Source of the DNA: a virus
Direction: 5' to 3' (one strand)
Virus record (IMG/VR): IMGVR_UViG_3300002334_000084
Location: 1 to 44,648 of that record
Length of the DNA: 44,648 nucleotides
The notes beneath the pieces were generated by a model. It was not told the DNA's origin. It did no database searches and saw only the letters and a program-made list of their open reading frames with translations. The translations under genes and the position numbers were made by a program. Below, piece after piece: positions 33,944-41,042 of the stretch (position 1 is the first letter of the stretch; each line of letters opens with the position of its first letter).

Positions 33944-34112
33944 GCCCTGGACGGTGGGGCAGCAAATGGATCTCGTCTCGCTGGTGCACGACTTGCGATC
34001 GATCTTTCCCTGGCTCGAGGTCTATCCGCATTGGAAGTTCAAAAACACGCTATGCCCGGGGCTCGATGAAATCGAGTGGCACTACCTAGAAGAGAATTGG
34101 GGGGGAGTATAA
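33678..34112 (+). CDS. N-acetylmuramoyl-L-alanine amidase (T7 lysozyme-type endolysin)
   Basis: This 144-residue protein is close to T7 gp3.5 (151 residues) and cuts the bond between muramic acid and L-alanine in peptidoglycan. H12 (VHHSA), H118 (PHW) and C126 (LCPG) sit where the zinc ligands of Amidase_2 are expected. Y45 (AYHF) is the usual catalytic tyrosine, and T124 replaces the lysine of T7, as in peptidoglycan recognition proteins. No signal peptide is present, so a holin or another export route is needed. The ATG has GGAGG upstream. It lies in the early block, far from the holin-like genes. Confidence 0.9.
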   Translation: MKMLGVKMLIVHHSAGIRSATMEDIRADHMKPKSEGGKGWSDIAYHFVLQENRLRRVGRRVPQTGTHCRPNDGKLGVCVPGDNTSEFGEPWTVGQQMDLVSLVHDLRSIFPWLEVYPHWKFKNTLCPGLDEIEWHYLEENWGGV

Positions 34113-34949
34113 ATGGAGTGGGAAGACAAGTACAACGTGGCGCTAGACGACTTTCGAATCGCAAAAGGCAAGATCAGGTCATTGACGACAGAGAAGAATC
34201 TCGCCTATGGCGAGCGCAATCAACTGGTGTGCGCCCTCTCGGTGCTGCTCCCGGCCTGGCTCGAGCGACACTCCGAAGCCGATAAGGATTGGGAAGATGA
34301 TTGGCGGTGGATCGTGTTCATCGATTGCCCGTCGACGGGGCAGATGTCCTGGCACATCCACGATTCAGAGCTTGAGACGTTCGATCACCTCGAGCGAAGG
34401 GTCGACGGCCGCGATAGCTGGGACGGGCACACCACGGATGAGAAGTACGTGAGGCTTGCGAAGCTCTGCATCGAGATCCCCGAGCAGGTGAGCGACGACC
34501 ATATCGTCGACTCGATGGTTCCCTTCATGGATCTCGGTTGGTGGCTGAAGCGGGCTCGCTTCCGAATTGGCGAAGAGGATGGATGGACGAAAATCGTCTA
34601 TGTGACCAACGCCGAGGGCGAGATGATCGGGAATGTCGAGGATGCTCGTGTAATCGCTGCGTACGGAATCGACGAGCCCGAGCTGGCGCAGCCGGACCAC
34701 AGCACGTGCTCGATCGGTTACAGCCGAATCAATAAAGCCTGGTACGGCTGGAGTCATCGAGCGGTGTCGAGCTTCAAAATCGGACACGTCGCTCGAGACG
34801 GATTCGGCGAATGTGAAAGCGGATGGGTCGACGGGGTTGATCCGAGGACGGGCGAACCGGATAGAATCCCGGTAGCCGTCGGATTCAAGGCCGAGACAGA
34901 TGCGGACTGCAAGAGGATGGCGATGGCGTTCGCCGCGTCGGTCTCGTAA
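34113..34949 (+). CDS. Two-module phage accessory protein of unknown function
   Basis: This protein has 278 residues. The N-terminal half holds WHIHDSELETFDHLERR followed by SWDGHTTDEKYVRL, a motif found in many short phage proteins. The C-terminal half holds GYSRINKAWYGWSHRAVSSF and ends in an alanine-rich helix with TDADCKRMAMAFA, typical of another small phage protein. Here both are in one chain. Neither module has a known biochemical role. The gene starts one base after the amidase stop. Confidence 0.68.
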   Translation: MEWEDKYNVALDDFRIAKGKIRSLTTEKNLAYGERNQLVCALSVLLPAWLERHSEADKDWEDDWRWIVFIDCPSTGQMSWHIHDSELETFDHLERRVDGRDSWDGHTTDEKYVRLAKLCIEIPEQVSDDHIVDSMVPFMDLGWWLKRARFRIGEEDGWTKIVYVTNAEGEMIGNVEDARVIAAYGIDEPELAQPDHSTCSIGYSRINKAWYGWSHRAVSSFKIGHVARDGFGECESGWVDGVDPRTGEPDRIPVAVGFKAETDADCKRMAMAFAASVS

Positions 34950-35356
34950 TGCCACTACTAGGATTCAAGAAAGAGTTTGCCGGGCCAGTGGAGCGCGGCG
35001 AGAAGCGTCAGACGATCCGGGCGATTCGCAAGGATGGCCGTGCCCCGCGACCAGGCCAGAGGCTCTACCTCTACACCGGGCTACGGCATGCGAGTGCTCG
35101 TAAGTTGGGGGAAGCCACGTGCAAGAGCGCCGAGAAGATCCGGCTACTGGGGCCACGCGGCGGAGTTCACGCCAGCCTGCGGATCCAGGTGCTCGGCCCG
35201 CGTGGCGGTTGGAATCAGCTCACCTTCGAGGCGGCGAAGAGGGTGGCCATAGCTGACGGTTTCTCTGGGCTCTGGCAGATGGCGGAATTCTTCAAGAAAG
35301 AACACGGCCTGCCATTCAAGGGAATACTTATCAAGTGGGGAGATCTGGAGCGATGA
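34949..35356 (+). CDS. ASCH/PUA-like domain protein
   Basis: This protein has 135 residues. KRQTIRAIRKDGRAPRPGQR followed by LYLYTG, a KLGEATC strand, and a closing DGF...FF...HGLPFKG pattern matches small phage proteins with the ASCH (PUA-like) fold. These are thought to bind RNA or modified nucleotides. No catalytic site can be assigned. TAATG overlap before, ATGA overlap after. Confidence 0.7.
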   Translation: MPLLGFKKEFAGPVERGEKRQTIRAIRKDGRAPRPGQRLYLYTGLRHASARKLGEATCKSAEKIRLLGPRGGVHASLRIQVLGPRGGWNQLTFEAAKRVAIADGFSGLWQMAEFFKKEHGLPFKGILIKWGDLER

Positions 35357-35631
35357 AGGTCACAACGATCGAGGAGAAAGAGGCGCTCGAGGAGATGACC
35401 GCAGGGATGGCCGGGATCCTCGGCCCGACCTATGAAGCGTTCGGCGCCGGCTTCATGCTCGCCGGCTTCGAGTTTGGTGAAGGCGGGTGGTCGACCTACT
35501 GTTCGAACGCACAGCGCCCCGACATGATCAGATTTCTACGCAAGATGGCCGACACACTCGAGATGGAGCTGGACGTTCCAGCGATCGCGGGGGATAGGCC
35601 GACAGCGCAGAAGACCGGAGGTTCCGCATAG
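35353..35631 (+). CDS. Small acidic protein, unknown
   Basis: This 92-residue protein starts at the ATG overlapping the previous stop. The pattern PTYEAFGAGFMLAGFEFGEG followed by a STYCSNAQ turn and a helix (MIRFLRKMADTLE) resembles small phage proteins of unknown role. One cysteine is present. An upstream in-frame ATG inside the previous gene is not needed. Confidence 0.65.
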   Translation: MKVTTIEEKEALEEMTAGMAGILGPTYEAFGAGFMLAGFEFGEGGWSTYCSNAQRPDMIRFLRKMADTLEMELDVPAIAGDRPTAQKTGGSA

Positions 35632-36026
35632 TGGCCAGACAACGCAAGAACAAAGGCCGAAGGATTCTATTCACGGGTAGCGAGCACTGCTCGGATCCAC
35701 TCGACCAGGAAGAAATCCGAGAGTCAGGCGTATCGCTGGCTCGCATCCTCACCTCGCTCGAGGAACTCGACGTCGAGAAGAAAGCTGCCTTAGCTGAATT
35801 CAAGCAGAAGAAGCTCGAGCTTGATCTCGAAGTGGTGGTGAAGCGAAACGAAGTCAACACCGGCAAGCGGATCGTACTCGTCGAAACCGAAGAGGTGCTC
35901 GATCTCAAGAGAGTCGAGACCGTACGCACCGACACCGGCGAGGTCATCCGATCACGAAGGGCCACGAGCAACGAACTGCAGGGCACGCTCTACGGCATCG
36001 ACGACGAACGCGAAGACATCAAATGA
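35631..36026 (+). CDS. Charged coiled-coil protein, unknown
   Basis: This 131-residue protein starts at GTG overlapping the previous TAG. A basic start (RQRKNKGRR) is followed by a coiled coil (LEELDVEKKAALAEFKQKKL) and a short beta region that mentions no known motif. It may be a structural adaptor or a regulator. Its end is coupled by ATGA to the next gene. Confidence 0.64.
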   Translation: MARQRKNKGRRILFTGSEHCSDPLDQEEIRESGVSLARILTSLEELDVEKKAALAEFKQKKLELDLEVVVKRNEVNTGKRIVLVETEEVLDLKRVETVRTDTGEVIRSRRATSNELQGTLYGIDDEREDIK

Positions 36027-36229
36027 GCGACGAGCAGCTTGCGTTCATGATCGGGCCCACGTTTCGAGGGCTGTGGGTGAGCGACGTCTACGGAGTCGGC
36101 CGGCAATGGACGGTCACGTGGGTCCTGCGGCTCAAGATGATGGAGACGCCCTATCAGAATTCACCCGCCGAGGCCCTGCAAGCTGCAATGAACATTGAAA
36201 TCGGATGGGGACAAGCCCCGCCCGCGTAA
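36023..36229 (+). CDS. Small protein, 68 residues
   Basis: This protein is coupled by ATGA to the gene before. It is strand-rich with several tryptophans (GLWVSDVYGVGRQWTVTWVL) and a short C-terminal helix. Family and role are unknown. Composition and coupling support a real gene. Confidence 0.62.
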   Translation: MSDEQLAFMIGPTFRGLWVSDVYGVGRQWTVTWVLRLKMMETPYQNSPAEALQAAMNIEIGWGQAPPA

Positions 36230-36251
36230 CGAACGACAGAGGAGCAACACC

Positions 36252-37010
36252 ATGGAGACGCAACACGAAGCACCAGGCGCGAAGGTCGAGCCCGAGCAAG
36301 TCCCGGTCGACTGGGAGCAGGTCCGCAAGCTCGCGAACGTCGAAGAGTTTGAAGCCGCGTACCCGCATCTCACCGTTAACGAAAAGATGCTGCTCGCCTC
36401 GGTGATGATCAGGAAGCTCACGGCGCTGAGCCAGAAGAAAGACAAGCTGCTCAATACGGCCGACGAGGTCATGCACGACCAGGCCGAGCAGCTCGAGAGC
36501 GAGACACAGCACGGCCGATTTCTGAACACGATGGTGAAGGCGTTGATCGATCACCCGACGCTCGAGCCGAAGGTCGAACTTGCGCTCGAGCGGCTTGGAC
36601 ACTTGAACGTGAAGCAGCAGGCCGAACTCAGGAAAGTAAATCTTGCGATCACGCGACGCAACGCCAAGATCAAACGACTCGAAAGCTCGAACCGCGAGTT
36701 CCGCGCCAACGTGTCGCACCTGATGGGCCAGGCCGATCGCGATGACACGATCATGGAAGCGATGCGACTGTCGTACCGACGAGCGCAAATCGCGCGCGAA
36801 TACCTGGCTCAGCACGCGGGGGTCGATGTCCTGCACGCTGCCAACGCAGCGGCCGCCGCCGTGGTGCCTGACAATCTGCCGCCGGTTGATCAGCCGCTAT
36901 CGGGGCAGTTCCTTCGCGAGAATCTCGAGGCCACGATCAGGACGCTCGTCAGTGAACTCAACGCGATTCAACAGGCTGCGAAGGAAGAGTTTGCGGGGGC
37001 AAGAGCATGA
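36252..37010 (+). CDS. Long coiled-coil protein, unknown
   Basis: This 252-residue protein starts at the ATG after a GAGGAGC site. It is almost entirely helical with heptad-like segments (KLTALSQKKDKLLNTADEVM, and later a QQAELRKVNLAITRRNAKIK region). Residues about 205-225 form an alanine-rich hinge before the last helix. It lacks cysteine and has no recognisable DNA-binding motif. It could be a scaffolding or ring-forming factor of the early block. Confidence 0.66.
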   Translation: METQHEAPGAKVEPEQVPVDWEQVRKLANVEEFEAAYPHLTVNEKMLLASVMIRKLTALSQKKDKLLNTADEVMHDQAEQLESETQHGRFLNTMVKALIDHPTLEPKVELALERLGHLNVKQQAELRKVNLAITRRNAKIKRLESSNREFRANVSHLMGQADRDDTIMEAMRLSYRRAQIAREYLAQHAGVDVLHAANAAAAAVVPDNLPPVDQPLSGQFLRENLEATIRTLVSELNAIQQAAKEEFAGARA

Positions 37011-37369
37011 GCACGGACCCAACGGGAACGCAGGTCAGAGATCTCGAGAAGACTGTCGAGCGCGGTCTTCGCGAGCGTCCAGCCAATCCGAACAGCGCCG
37101 CCGATATGCTCAGGGTTCACGAGCGCATGGTGCTGTACGGGTTCACGAAATTGCACGACACGATCGGCCTGGCCATCAAAGAGCGCGACGAGCAAGAGCG
37201 TCGGATAGGTGAGCTTGAACACGAGATCGAGGGGAAGCGCGGCGATCGCATCCTGCTCGAGAAGCTGCTCCACGCGCACAGGTCGGGACAGAACGAAGAA
37301 GTCGACGATCTGATCGGAGAGGTCGCGGCGTTGATCGTCGAAGCAGCAGAGCCCAAGACGACAGCCTGA
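37007..37369 (+). CDS. Last gene of the early block, coiled-coil
   Basis: This 120-residue protein is coupled by ATGA. It has two helical parts with a long charged coiled coil in the second (IKERDEQERRIGELEHEIEG). It ends the rightward early block: a 266-base non-coding stretch with palindromes and a terminator-like hairpin follows. No family is recognised. Confidence 0.65.
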   Translation: MSTDPTGTQVRDLEKTVERGLRERPANPNSAADMLRVHERMVLYGFTKLHDTIGLAIKERDEQERRIGELEHEIEGKRGDRILLEKLLHAHRSGQNEEVDDLIGEVAALIVEAAEPKTTA

Positions 37370-37375
37370 GCGCAA

Positions 37376-37409
37376 TGTTCCACGGGGAACAATTTGTGAG
37401 CTAAATTGT
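37376..37409. promoter_or_regulatory. Two adjacent palindromes, the first parS-like
   Basis: TGTTCCACGGGGAACA (37376-37391) is a 16-base palindrome with six-base arms. It differs by one base from TGTTCCACGTGGAACA, a parS-type form. Directly after it, ACAATTT (37389-37395) and AAATTGT (37403-37409) form a second inverted repeat. No ParA or ParB gene is seen here. An operator, a host ParB site or a packaging-related site are all possible. Confidence 0.45.
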
Positions 37410-37635
37410 CGCCGAATGGACAAAAGGCCAACTGCCTTCCACAGTTAGAGGAGTCGAACAAAATGCTCTAGTCTTTGTCGCGGTCCATCTCTCACCCCAT
37501 TGAGCGGGACCATCGAGAGCAACGAGAAGCCTTCGGGAGTGTGTGCCCGGGGGCTTTTCTGCGTCTGCCGTTTGCGCGATCGCGTCGCAAGGTGCACATT
37601 CGCGCCCAATCATGTAGCGATCGGACAGCGGCGCA
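37410..37635. other. Non-coding stretch before the terminase genes
   Basis: No open frame with a ribosome site is seen. It holds a short GGTCC/GGACC inverted repeat near 37481-37511, a terminator-like hairpin and, near 37570-37588, TTGCG and CGCAA arms around a CGATCG centre. I see no tRNA. The place before the small terminase gene is where packaging start sites often lie, but no site can be named. Confidence 0.4.
37527..37560 (+). terminator. Intrinsic terminator-like hairpin after the early block
   Basis: AAGCC (37527-37531) and CGGG (37534-37537) pair with CCCG (37546-37549) and GGCTT (37552-37556) across two-base internal loops. TTTTCT begins at 37555. It lies between the early genes and the small terminase gene and would separate early from late transcription. 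Confidence 0.6.
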
Positions 37636-38286
37636 ATGGGGGGCGCGACAGTGGCAGGCAAGAAAGCTGCGAAGAAAAAGGCTGCAGCGAAGCAGTCGAA
37701 AAAGAAGGCCGGGTCACGCCGAGCATCGAAGCCGAAGCGCTCCATTCGTGAGCAGCGATTCATCGACAACATGATTGTGTGGGGCAACGGCGCAAAGGCA
37801 GCACGGCTGGCAGGTTACGCCGGAACTTCATGTCGAAGCCAGGCCGCACGCCTGATGGCAAAAGCTGACATTCGCAACGCGGTCGAGAAGGGTGAGGAGC
37901 TGATGCAAGCCCTCACCAGATTCGACGCTGCGACCGTGCTTCGGGAACTCGCCGTGCTGTCTACGACGACGCTCGCGGACTTCATCGACGACCAGGGCAA
38001 ACTCAAGACCGATCTTTCCGACGTGCCGCCCGAGCTGATCGCCTGCATCCACTCAATCAAAGAGACGACCTGGTACGAGAACAAGGGCACCGGCGAAGAC
38101 GCCGAGCAGATCAAGCACACGACCTGCGAGATCAAGATTCACGATCGGATCCGAGCGCTCACGCAGGCAGGTCGACACAAGTTGGTGAAGGCTTTCGGAG
38201 ACGAGTCGGATGGGGACGATTCACTGGCCGAGCGACTGGACGAAATTCTTCGTGCCAGGAAGGCGGCCTCGAGAAAGGGGAACTGA
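37636..38286 (+). CDS. terS: Terminase small subunit
   Basis: This protein has 216 residues. The core RFIDNMIVWGNGAKAARLAG followed by a YAGTSCRSQAARLMAKADIR segment is the helix-turn-helix of the Terminase_2-type small subunit, which recognises phage DNA and regulates the large subunit. An unusual lysine/alanine-rich arm of about 35 residues precedes it (AGKKAAKKKAAAKQSKKKAG). The start could be this ATG or a GTG 15 bases later. Neither has a strong ribosome site. It begins the packaging block. Confidence 0.82.
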   Translation: MGGATVAGKKAAKKKAAAKQSKKKAGSRRASKPKRSIREQRFIDNMIVWGNGAKAARLAGYAGTSCRSQAARLMAKADIRNAVEKGEELMQALTRFDAATVLRELAVLSTTTLADFIDDQGKLKTDLSDVPPELIACIHSIKETTWYENKGTGEDAEQIKHTTCEIKIHDRIRALTQAGRHKLVKAFGDESDGDDSLAERLDEILRARKAASRKGN

Positions 38287-38287
38287 G

Positions 38288-38413
38288 ATGGCAGTGCACA
38301 CGCACCCGACACCGAAGAAGAAAAGGGCCGCGAAGAAGACCGGCACGAAGACCGTGACCGTGAAGACCACGCGCACCACGAAAACCGGGAAGGCGAAGGG
38401 ACGACGGCGATGA
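38288..38413 (+). CDS. 41-residue histone-tail-like basic protein
   Basis: This tiny gene has a GGGGAACTGAG site before its ATG and an ATGA overlap with the next gene. The product is about half lysine, arginine and threonine (PKKKRAAKKTGTKTVTVKTT) and must be disordered and strongly DNA- or RNA-binding. It lies right after the small terminase, which has a similar basic arm. It could help compact or guide DNA in packaging. That role is inference. Confidence 0.6.
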   Translation: MAVHTHPTPKKKRAAKKTGTKTVTVKTTRTTKTGKAKGRRR

Positions 38414-39729
38414 GCGACAGCGTCCAGGCATTGACCGATCCGGTCGAACAATCGTGTCACCACCTCGGGATCGAAGGCGAGTCGCACGACGACTACCTCG
38501 ATCGAGTGAAGGCGTGCGACCGATGCAACGGTGGAGATCCGGGCTACGGCGCTCGAGTGATCCAGTGCGGCCGCGCCGAAGGTCCGCACATTCAGCAGCC
38601 AGGCGAGACGCTCGAGAGCTTCATTCAGCGCGCGAATCATTGTAAGGTCCACGGCCGCGAGTCGGTGATCCTGGTCCCGGCCAACGAATCAGCGGAAGCG
38701 GTTACCGAGATCCAGATGAAGGCCTGGCGCGACGGCTTCCCGCCGATGAGCGAAGGGATCCCGGAAGTGCGACCGACAGACGTCTTCCCGAAGCCTGGCA
38801 ACGAAGCCGACGGCTCGACGGTCACGGTGCGCGAAGAGCCCGAACCGACGAAGCTCGAGGGCGAAGTGATCGCGACTATCCCGCTGGATCCGAGTGAGCC
38901 GATCGAACTCGTCGAAGCTGAGCGGCCCGAAGACGAATCGGTCGACTGGCGCAGCTTGCTCGAGCTGACGTGTCGGCCGTGCGTCGCCGGCGAGCCTGAA
39001 ATGAAGTGTAAAGCGATCTGGCACTATGACGCGACCCACGGAGGGCCGATCAAAACGCAGCTCGTGATCTGCCCCGTTGAATACAAGAGGCGCGACGCGA
39101 TGGAGGACAGACCCGCGCCAGCGTTCCCGTCGACTGTCTTCACTGAGGTCGAGATGCTCTCGCACGATGGCAGCGACCCACATCACCACTGGACCAGCTA
39201 TTGCACGGACACGATGCTGCAACACACGCAGGGGCGCGACACAGTCGAGGAGTTCATCGAGCGCGTGAACGATTGCGAGCACTGCGAAGGCACGCTCATG
39301 AAGAACGGCGACGATGTCCTTCGCAGGTTCGAGACTGAGCTGGTCTGGATCTCTTGCTTCGGCGGCCGTGGCGTGCTCCACGTGGCCACCGCCGGAGCTG
39401 TGATGCCGTGCTGGCACTGCAATCCGAGCGGGCTCGAGAACAAGGACTTCGAGGGCGTCGTTCGAAACCTTCTCCAGGGGCAGCGCGATCTACGCGCACA
39501 GCATCCGGAGCGCAAGCTAGGGACGCAAGAGGAGATCACGGCGTTTCGAGACAACAGGCACGGCGGCCCGGCGATGACCATGAACGAATGCGCGGCGGCC
39601 GAAGAGACGGAGCCAACTCATGGCCCACAAGGTACGCAAGGCTGGCAGTGTCCGAAGTGCGAGGTCGTTTTCGCACCTTGGATTGCGCAGTGCCACTGCC
39701 AGAACACACCTACGGCAAGGGGAGTTTGA
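38410..39729 (+). CDS. Protein with repeated Cys/His modules, unknown
   Basis: This protein has 439 residues. A module of about 30 residues (cysteine or histidine at the start, an ETLESFIQRANHC-type helix, then C or H two or three residues on) occurs three times: around residues 16-41 (ESHDDYLDRVKACDRC), 53-81 (ETLESFIQRANHCKVHG) and 285-315 (DTVEEFIERVNDCEHCEG). A C-terminal ribbon (WQCPKCEVVFAPWIAQCHC) adds another metal site. The middle is acidic and linker-like. I know no family with this repeat. It lies between small and large terminase genes. Confidence 0.7.
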   Translation: MSDSVQALTDPVEQSCHHLGIEGESHDDYLDRVKACDRCNGGDPGYGARVIQCGRAEGPHIQQPGETLESFIQRANHCKVHGRESVILVPANESAEAVTEIQMKAWRDGFPPMSEGIPEVRPTDVFPKPGNEADGSTVTVREEPEPTKLEGEVIATIPLDPSEPIELVEAERPEDESVDWRSLLELTCRPCVAGEPEMKCKAIWHYDATHGGPIKTQLVICPVEYKRRDAMEDRPAPAFPSTVFTEVEMLSHDGSDPHHHWTSYCTDTMLQHTQGRDTVEEFIERVNDCEHCEGTLMKNGDDVLRRFETELVWISCFGGRGVLHVATAGAVMPCWHCNPSGLENKDFEGVVRNLLQGQRDLRAQHPERKLGTQEEITAFRDNRHGGPAMTMNECAAAEETEPTHGPQGTQGWQCPKCEVVFAPWIAQCHCQNTPTARGV

Positions 39730-39997
39730 CGAATGGTCGGCAACGACAACGACGAAACAACGCAGAGCGGCGAGACTGAACAGAGCCACGAAGGCGGAAC
39801 GGAAGGAAACACGGAAGCTCCAGCAGCTGCGGAAACAAGCGAAGATGAATCGACGGAGACAGAGCGCGATCAAAGCGAAGATTCGCAGGGAGAGGTTGCA
39901 GCGCCGGCGAGCGAGCCAGTCGCTGATCGGCGGCATCAGCCCAACCTACGACACGAGCGATCCGGGCAGGCCTCAGATGCAGACGCCGATCGTGTGA
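39620..39997 (+). CDS. Alternative basic frame overlapping the acidic gene
   Basis: This frame reads a 125-residue, arginine/lysine-rich helical protein ending in SLIGGISPTYDTSDPGRPQM and a short tail. Third-position GC is clearly higher than in the overlapping acidic frame over 39733-39997. The end also looks like a folded or conserved tail. Against it: its ATG has no ribosome site and lies inside the previous gene. A later start, such as the ATG at 39848, is possible. Listed because either frame, or both, may be used. Confidence 0.35.
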   Translation: MAHKVRKAGSVRSARSFSHLGLRSATARTHLRQGEFDEWSATTTTKQRRAARLNRATKAERKETRKLQQLRKQAKMNRRRQSAIKAKIRRERLQRRRASQSLIGGISPTYDTSDPGRPQMQTPIV

Positions 39998-40179
39998 AGG
40001 CGAGAGGCGAAGAGGTTGCGAAGGGTCACGACGTTCCATCGGTGGTGGATCCCGAAGCGCCGCCACCGCTCGAGGGCCAACTCGCCTCACATCCCGACGG
40101 GCATCTACCTGGTACGCATTCGCTGTGCCCGGTGTGCCACCCGGCGAAGACCAGGGCGACGGGACCGTTCACGGGATGA
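39733..40179 (+). CDS. Acidic low-complexity protein with C-terminal CxxC motif
   Basis: This protein has 148 residues. GGGGAG lies eight bases before the ATG, the start comes three bases after the previous stop, and the end overlaps the next gene by ATGA. All three support it. The first 60 residues are E, T, S and D rich and probably disordered. The end has GTHSLCPVCHP, a possible zinc knuckle. The same DNA is open in another frame with a very basic product, so the true coding frame is not settled. Confidence 0.5.
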   Translation: MVGNDNDETTQSGETEQSHEGGTEGNTEAPAAAETSEDESTETERDQSEDSQGEVAAPASEPVADRRHQPNLRHERSGQASDADADRVKARGEEVAKGHDVPSVVDPEAPPPLEGQLASHPDGHLPGTHSLCPVCHPAKTRATGPFTG

Positions 40180-40412
40180 ACACAGACACCGGGCAGTTTG
40201 TGAGGTCCCAACCCGCTTGCAAGTGGGCGAAGACGATCGCGGTCGGCGAGGTCCACAAGATCAACGGCGAAGAGTGCAAGGTCACGAAGATCGGAGACAG
40301 AGAAGTCACGCTGCAGCTGATGAGCAAGCGAGAGCGTGAGGTCGAGGCCGAGATCTCGCAGACGTTGAACCGACACGATCGAAGGAAGGCGGAGAGGCTA
40401 GGCCGCCGATGA
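40176..40412 (+). CDS. Small basic protein, unknown
   Basis: This 78-residue protein begins by ATGA overlap. A strand-rich N-terminal half (VHKINGEECKVTKIGDREVT) suggests a small barrel, followed by a basic helix (LNRHDRRKAERLGRR). The C-terminal NRHDRRKAE pattern is a common ending of short phage proteins. No function is known. Confidence 0.66.
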   Translation: MNTDTGQFVRSQPACKWAKTIAVGEVHKINGEECKVTKIGDREVTLQLMSKREREVEAEISQTLNRHDRRKAERLGRR

Positions 40413-40711
40413 ACATCACGATGAACTTCACGCCGGAGTTCGAAGCGACGCTCGAGCCGGGCGTCTTGGAAGCAGGTCAGGCATGGCTGAAAACAGTCGA
40501 GAGTCGTATGAACGATCGATCCGACGCAATCGTGCGAGCCGCGATCGAGCGCGAAGCGGACTTCAACGTGTACGGATCGACCAGGGCGACGCAGATGCTG
40601 GACTTGATCAAGAGCGATCGCCGGATCGAAGAATCGTCGTGGTCTTTGAGGGGCTCCATGGGCGAGCTGCCCTCGAGCCCCTCGTCGACGAAGCGGGTGG
40701 CGAATGAGTAA
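40409..40711 (+). CDS. Small protein, unknown
   Basis: This 100-residue protein is coupled by ATGA. The first 70 residues are helical with an arginine-rich middle (MNDRSDAIVRAAIEREADFN), followed by a short serine/proline tail. No motif is recognised. It lies in the accessory stretch between the two terminase genes. Confidence 0.63.
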   Translation: MNITMNFTPEFEATLEPGVLEAGQAWLKTVESRMNDRSDAIVRAAIEREADFNVYGSTRATQMLDLIKSDRRIEESSWSLRGSMGELPSSPSSTKRVANE

Positions 40712-41042
40712 CCGAACCTATTTCGACATGGGGCGCAGCAAGCCGGGCCAGGTGGATTGGCATCCGATCAAGGACTTCCCGACGTCGGCGGAGTTCGCCG
40801 CTTCCTTCACGCTATCGGAGCGACTCCACAAGCTGCAGAACCAGCAGATGCGCGCAATCTTCCGAGGCCATCAGTTCGGCAAGACAGCACCGCGCACCGA
40901 GACCTTCCACGGGATCCCGATCATGCGAACGGATCCGATCACGTCGTGCGATGCGAACCCGCCGAAGATCGTGACGCCGGCGCGATACGACGAAGTCACC
41001 GACCTGGTCGAGCGACCCGATGGCACGTGGGTGGAGGCCTGA
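40704..41042 (+). CDS. Small protein, unknown
   Basis: This 112-residue protein overlaps the previous gene by eight bases and the next by TGATG. The middle (SERLHKLQNQQMRAIFRGHQ) is helical and basic. The second half has FHGIPIMRTDPITSCDANPP, an element known from small phage proteins in structural regions. Its role is unknown. Confidence 0.64.
   Translation: MSNRTYFDMGRSKPGQVDWHPIKDFPTSAEFAASFTLSERLHKLQNQQMRAIFRGHQFGKTAPRTETFHGIPIMRTDPITSCDANPPKIVTPARYDEVTDLVERPDGTWVEA

Noticed and set aside
37389-37409. Resemblance to the lac operator (TTTGTGAGC within the second palindrome)
   Set aside because: Only a short core matches, the half-sites differ, and the element is explained as an A/T palindrome.
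37410-37635. Possible tRNA in the non-coding stretch
   Set aside because: No T-loop GTTCGA element or acceptor-stem pairing could be found.
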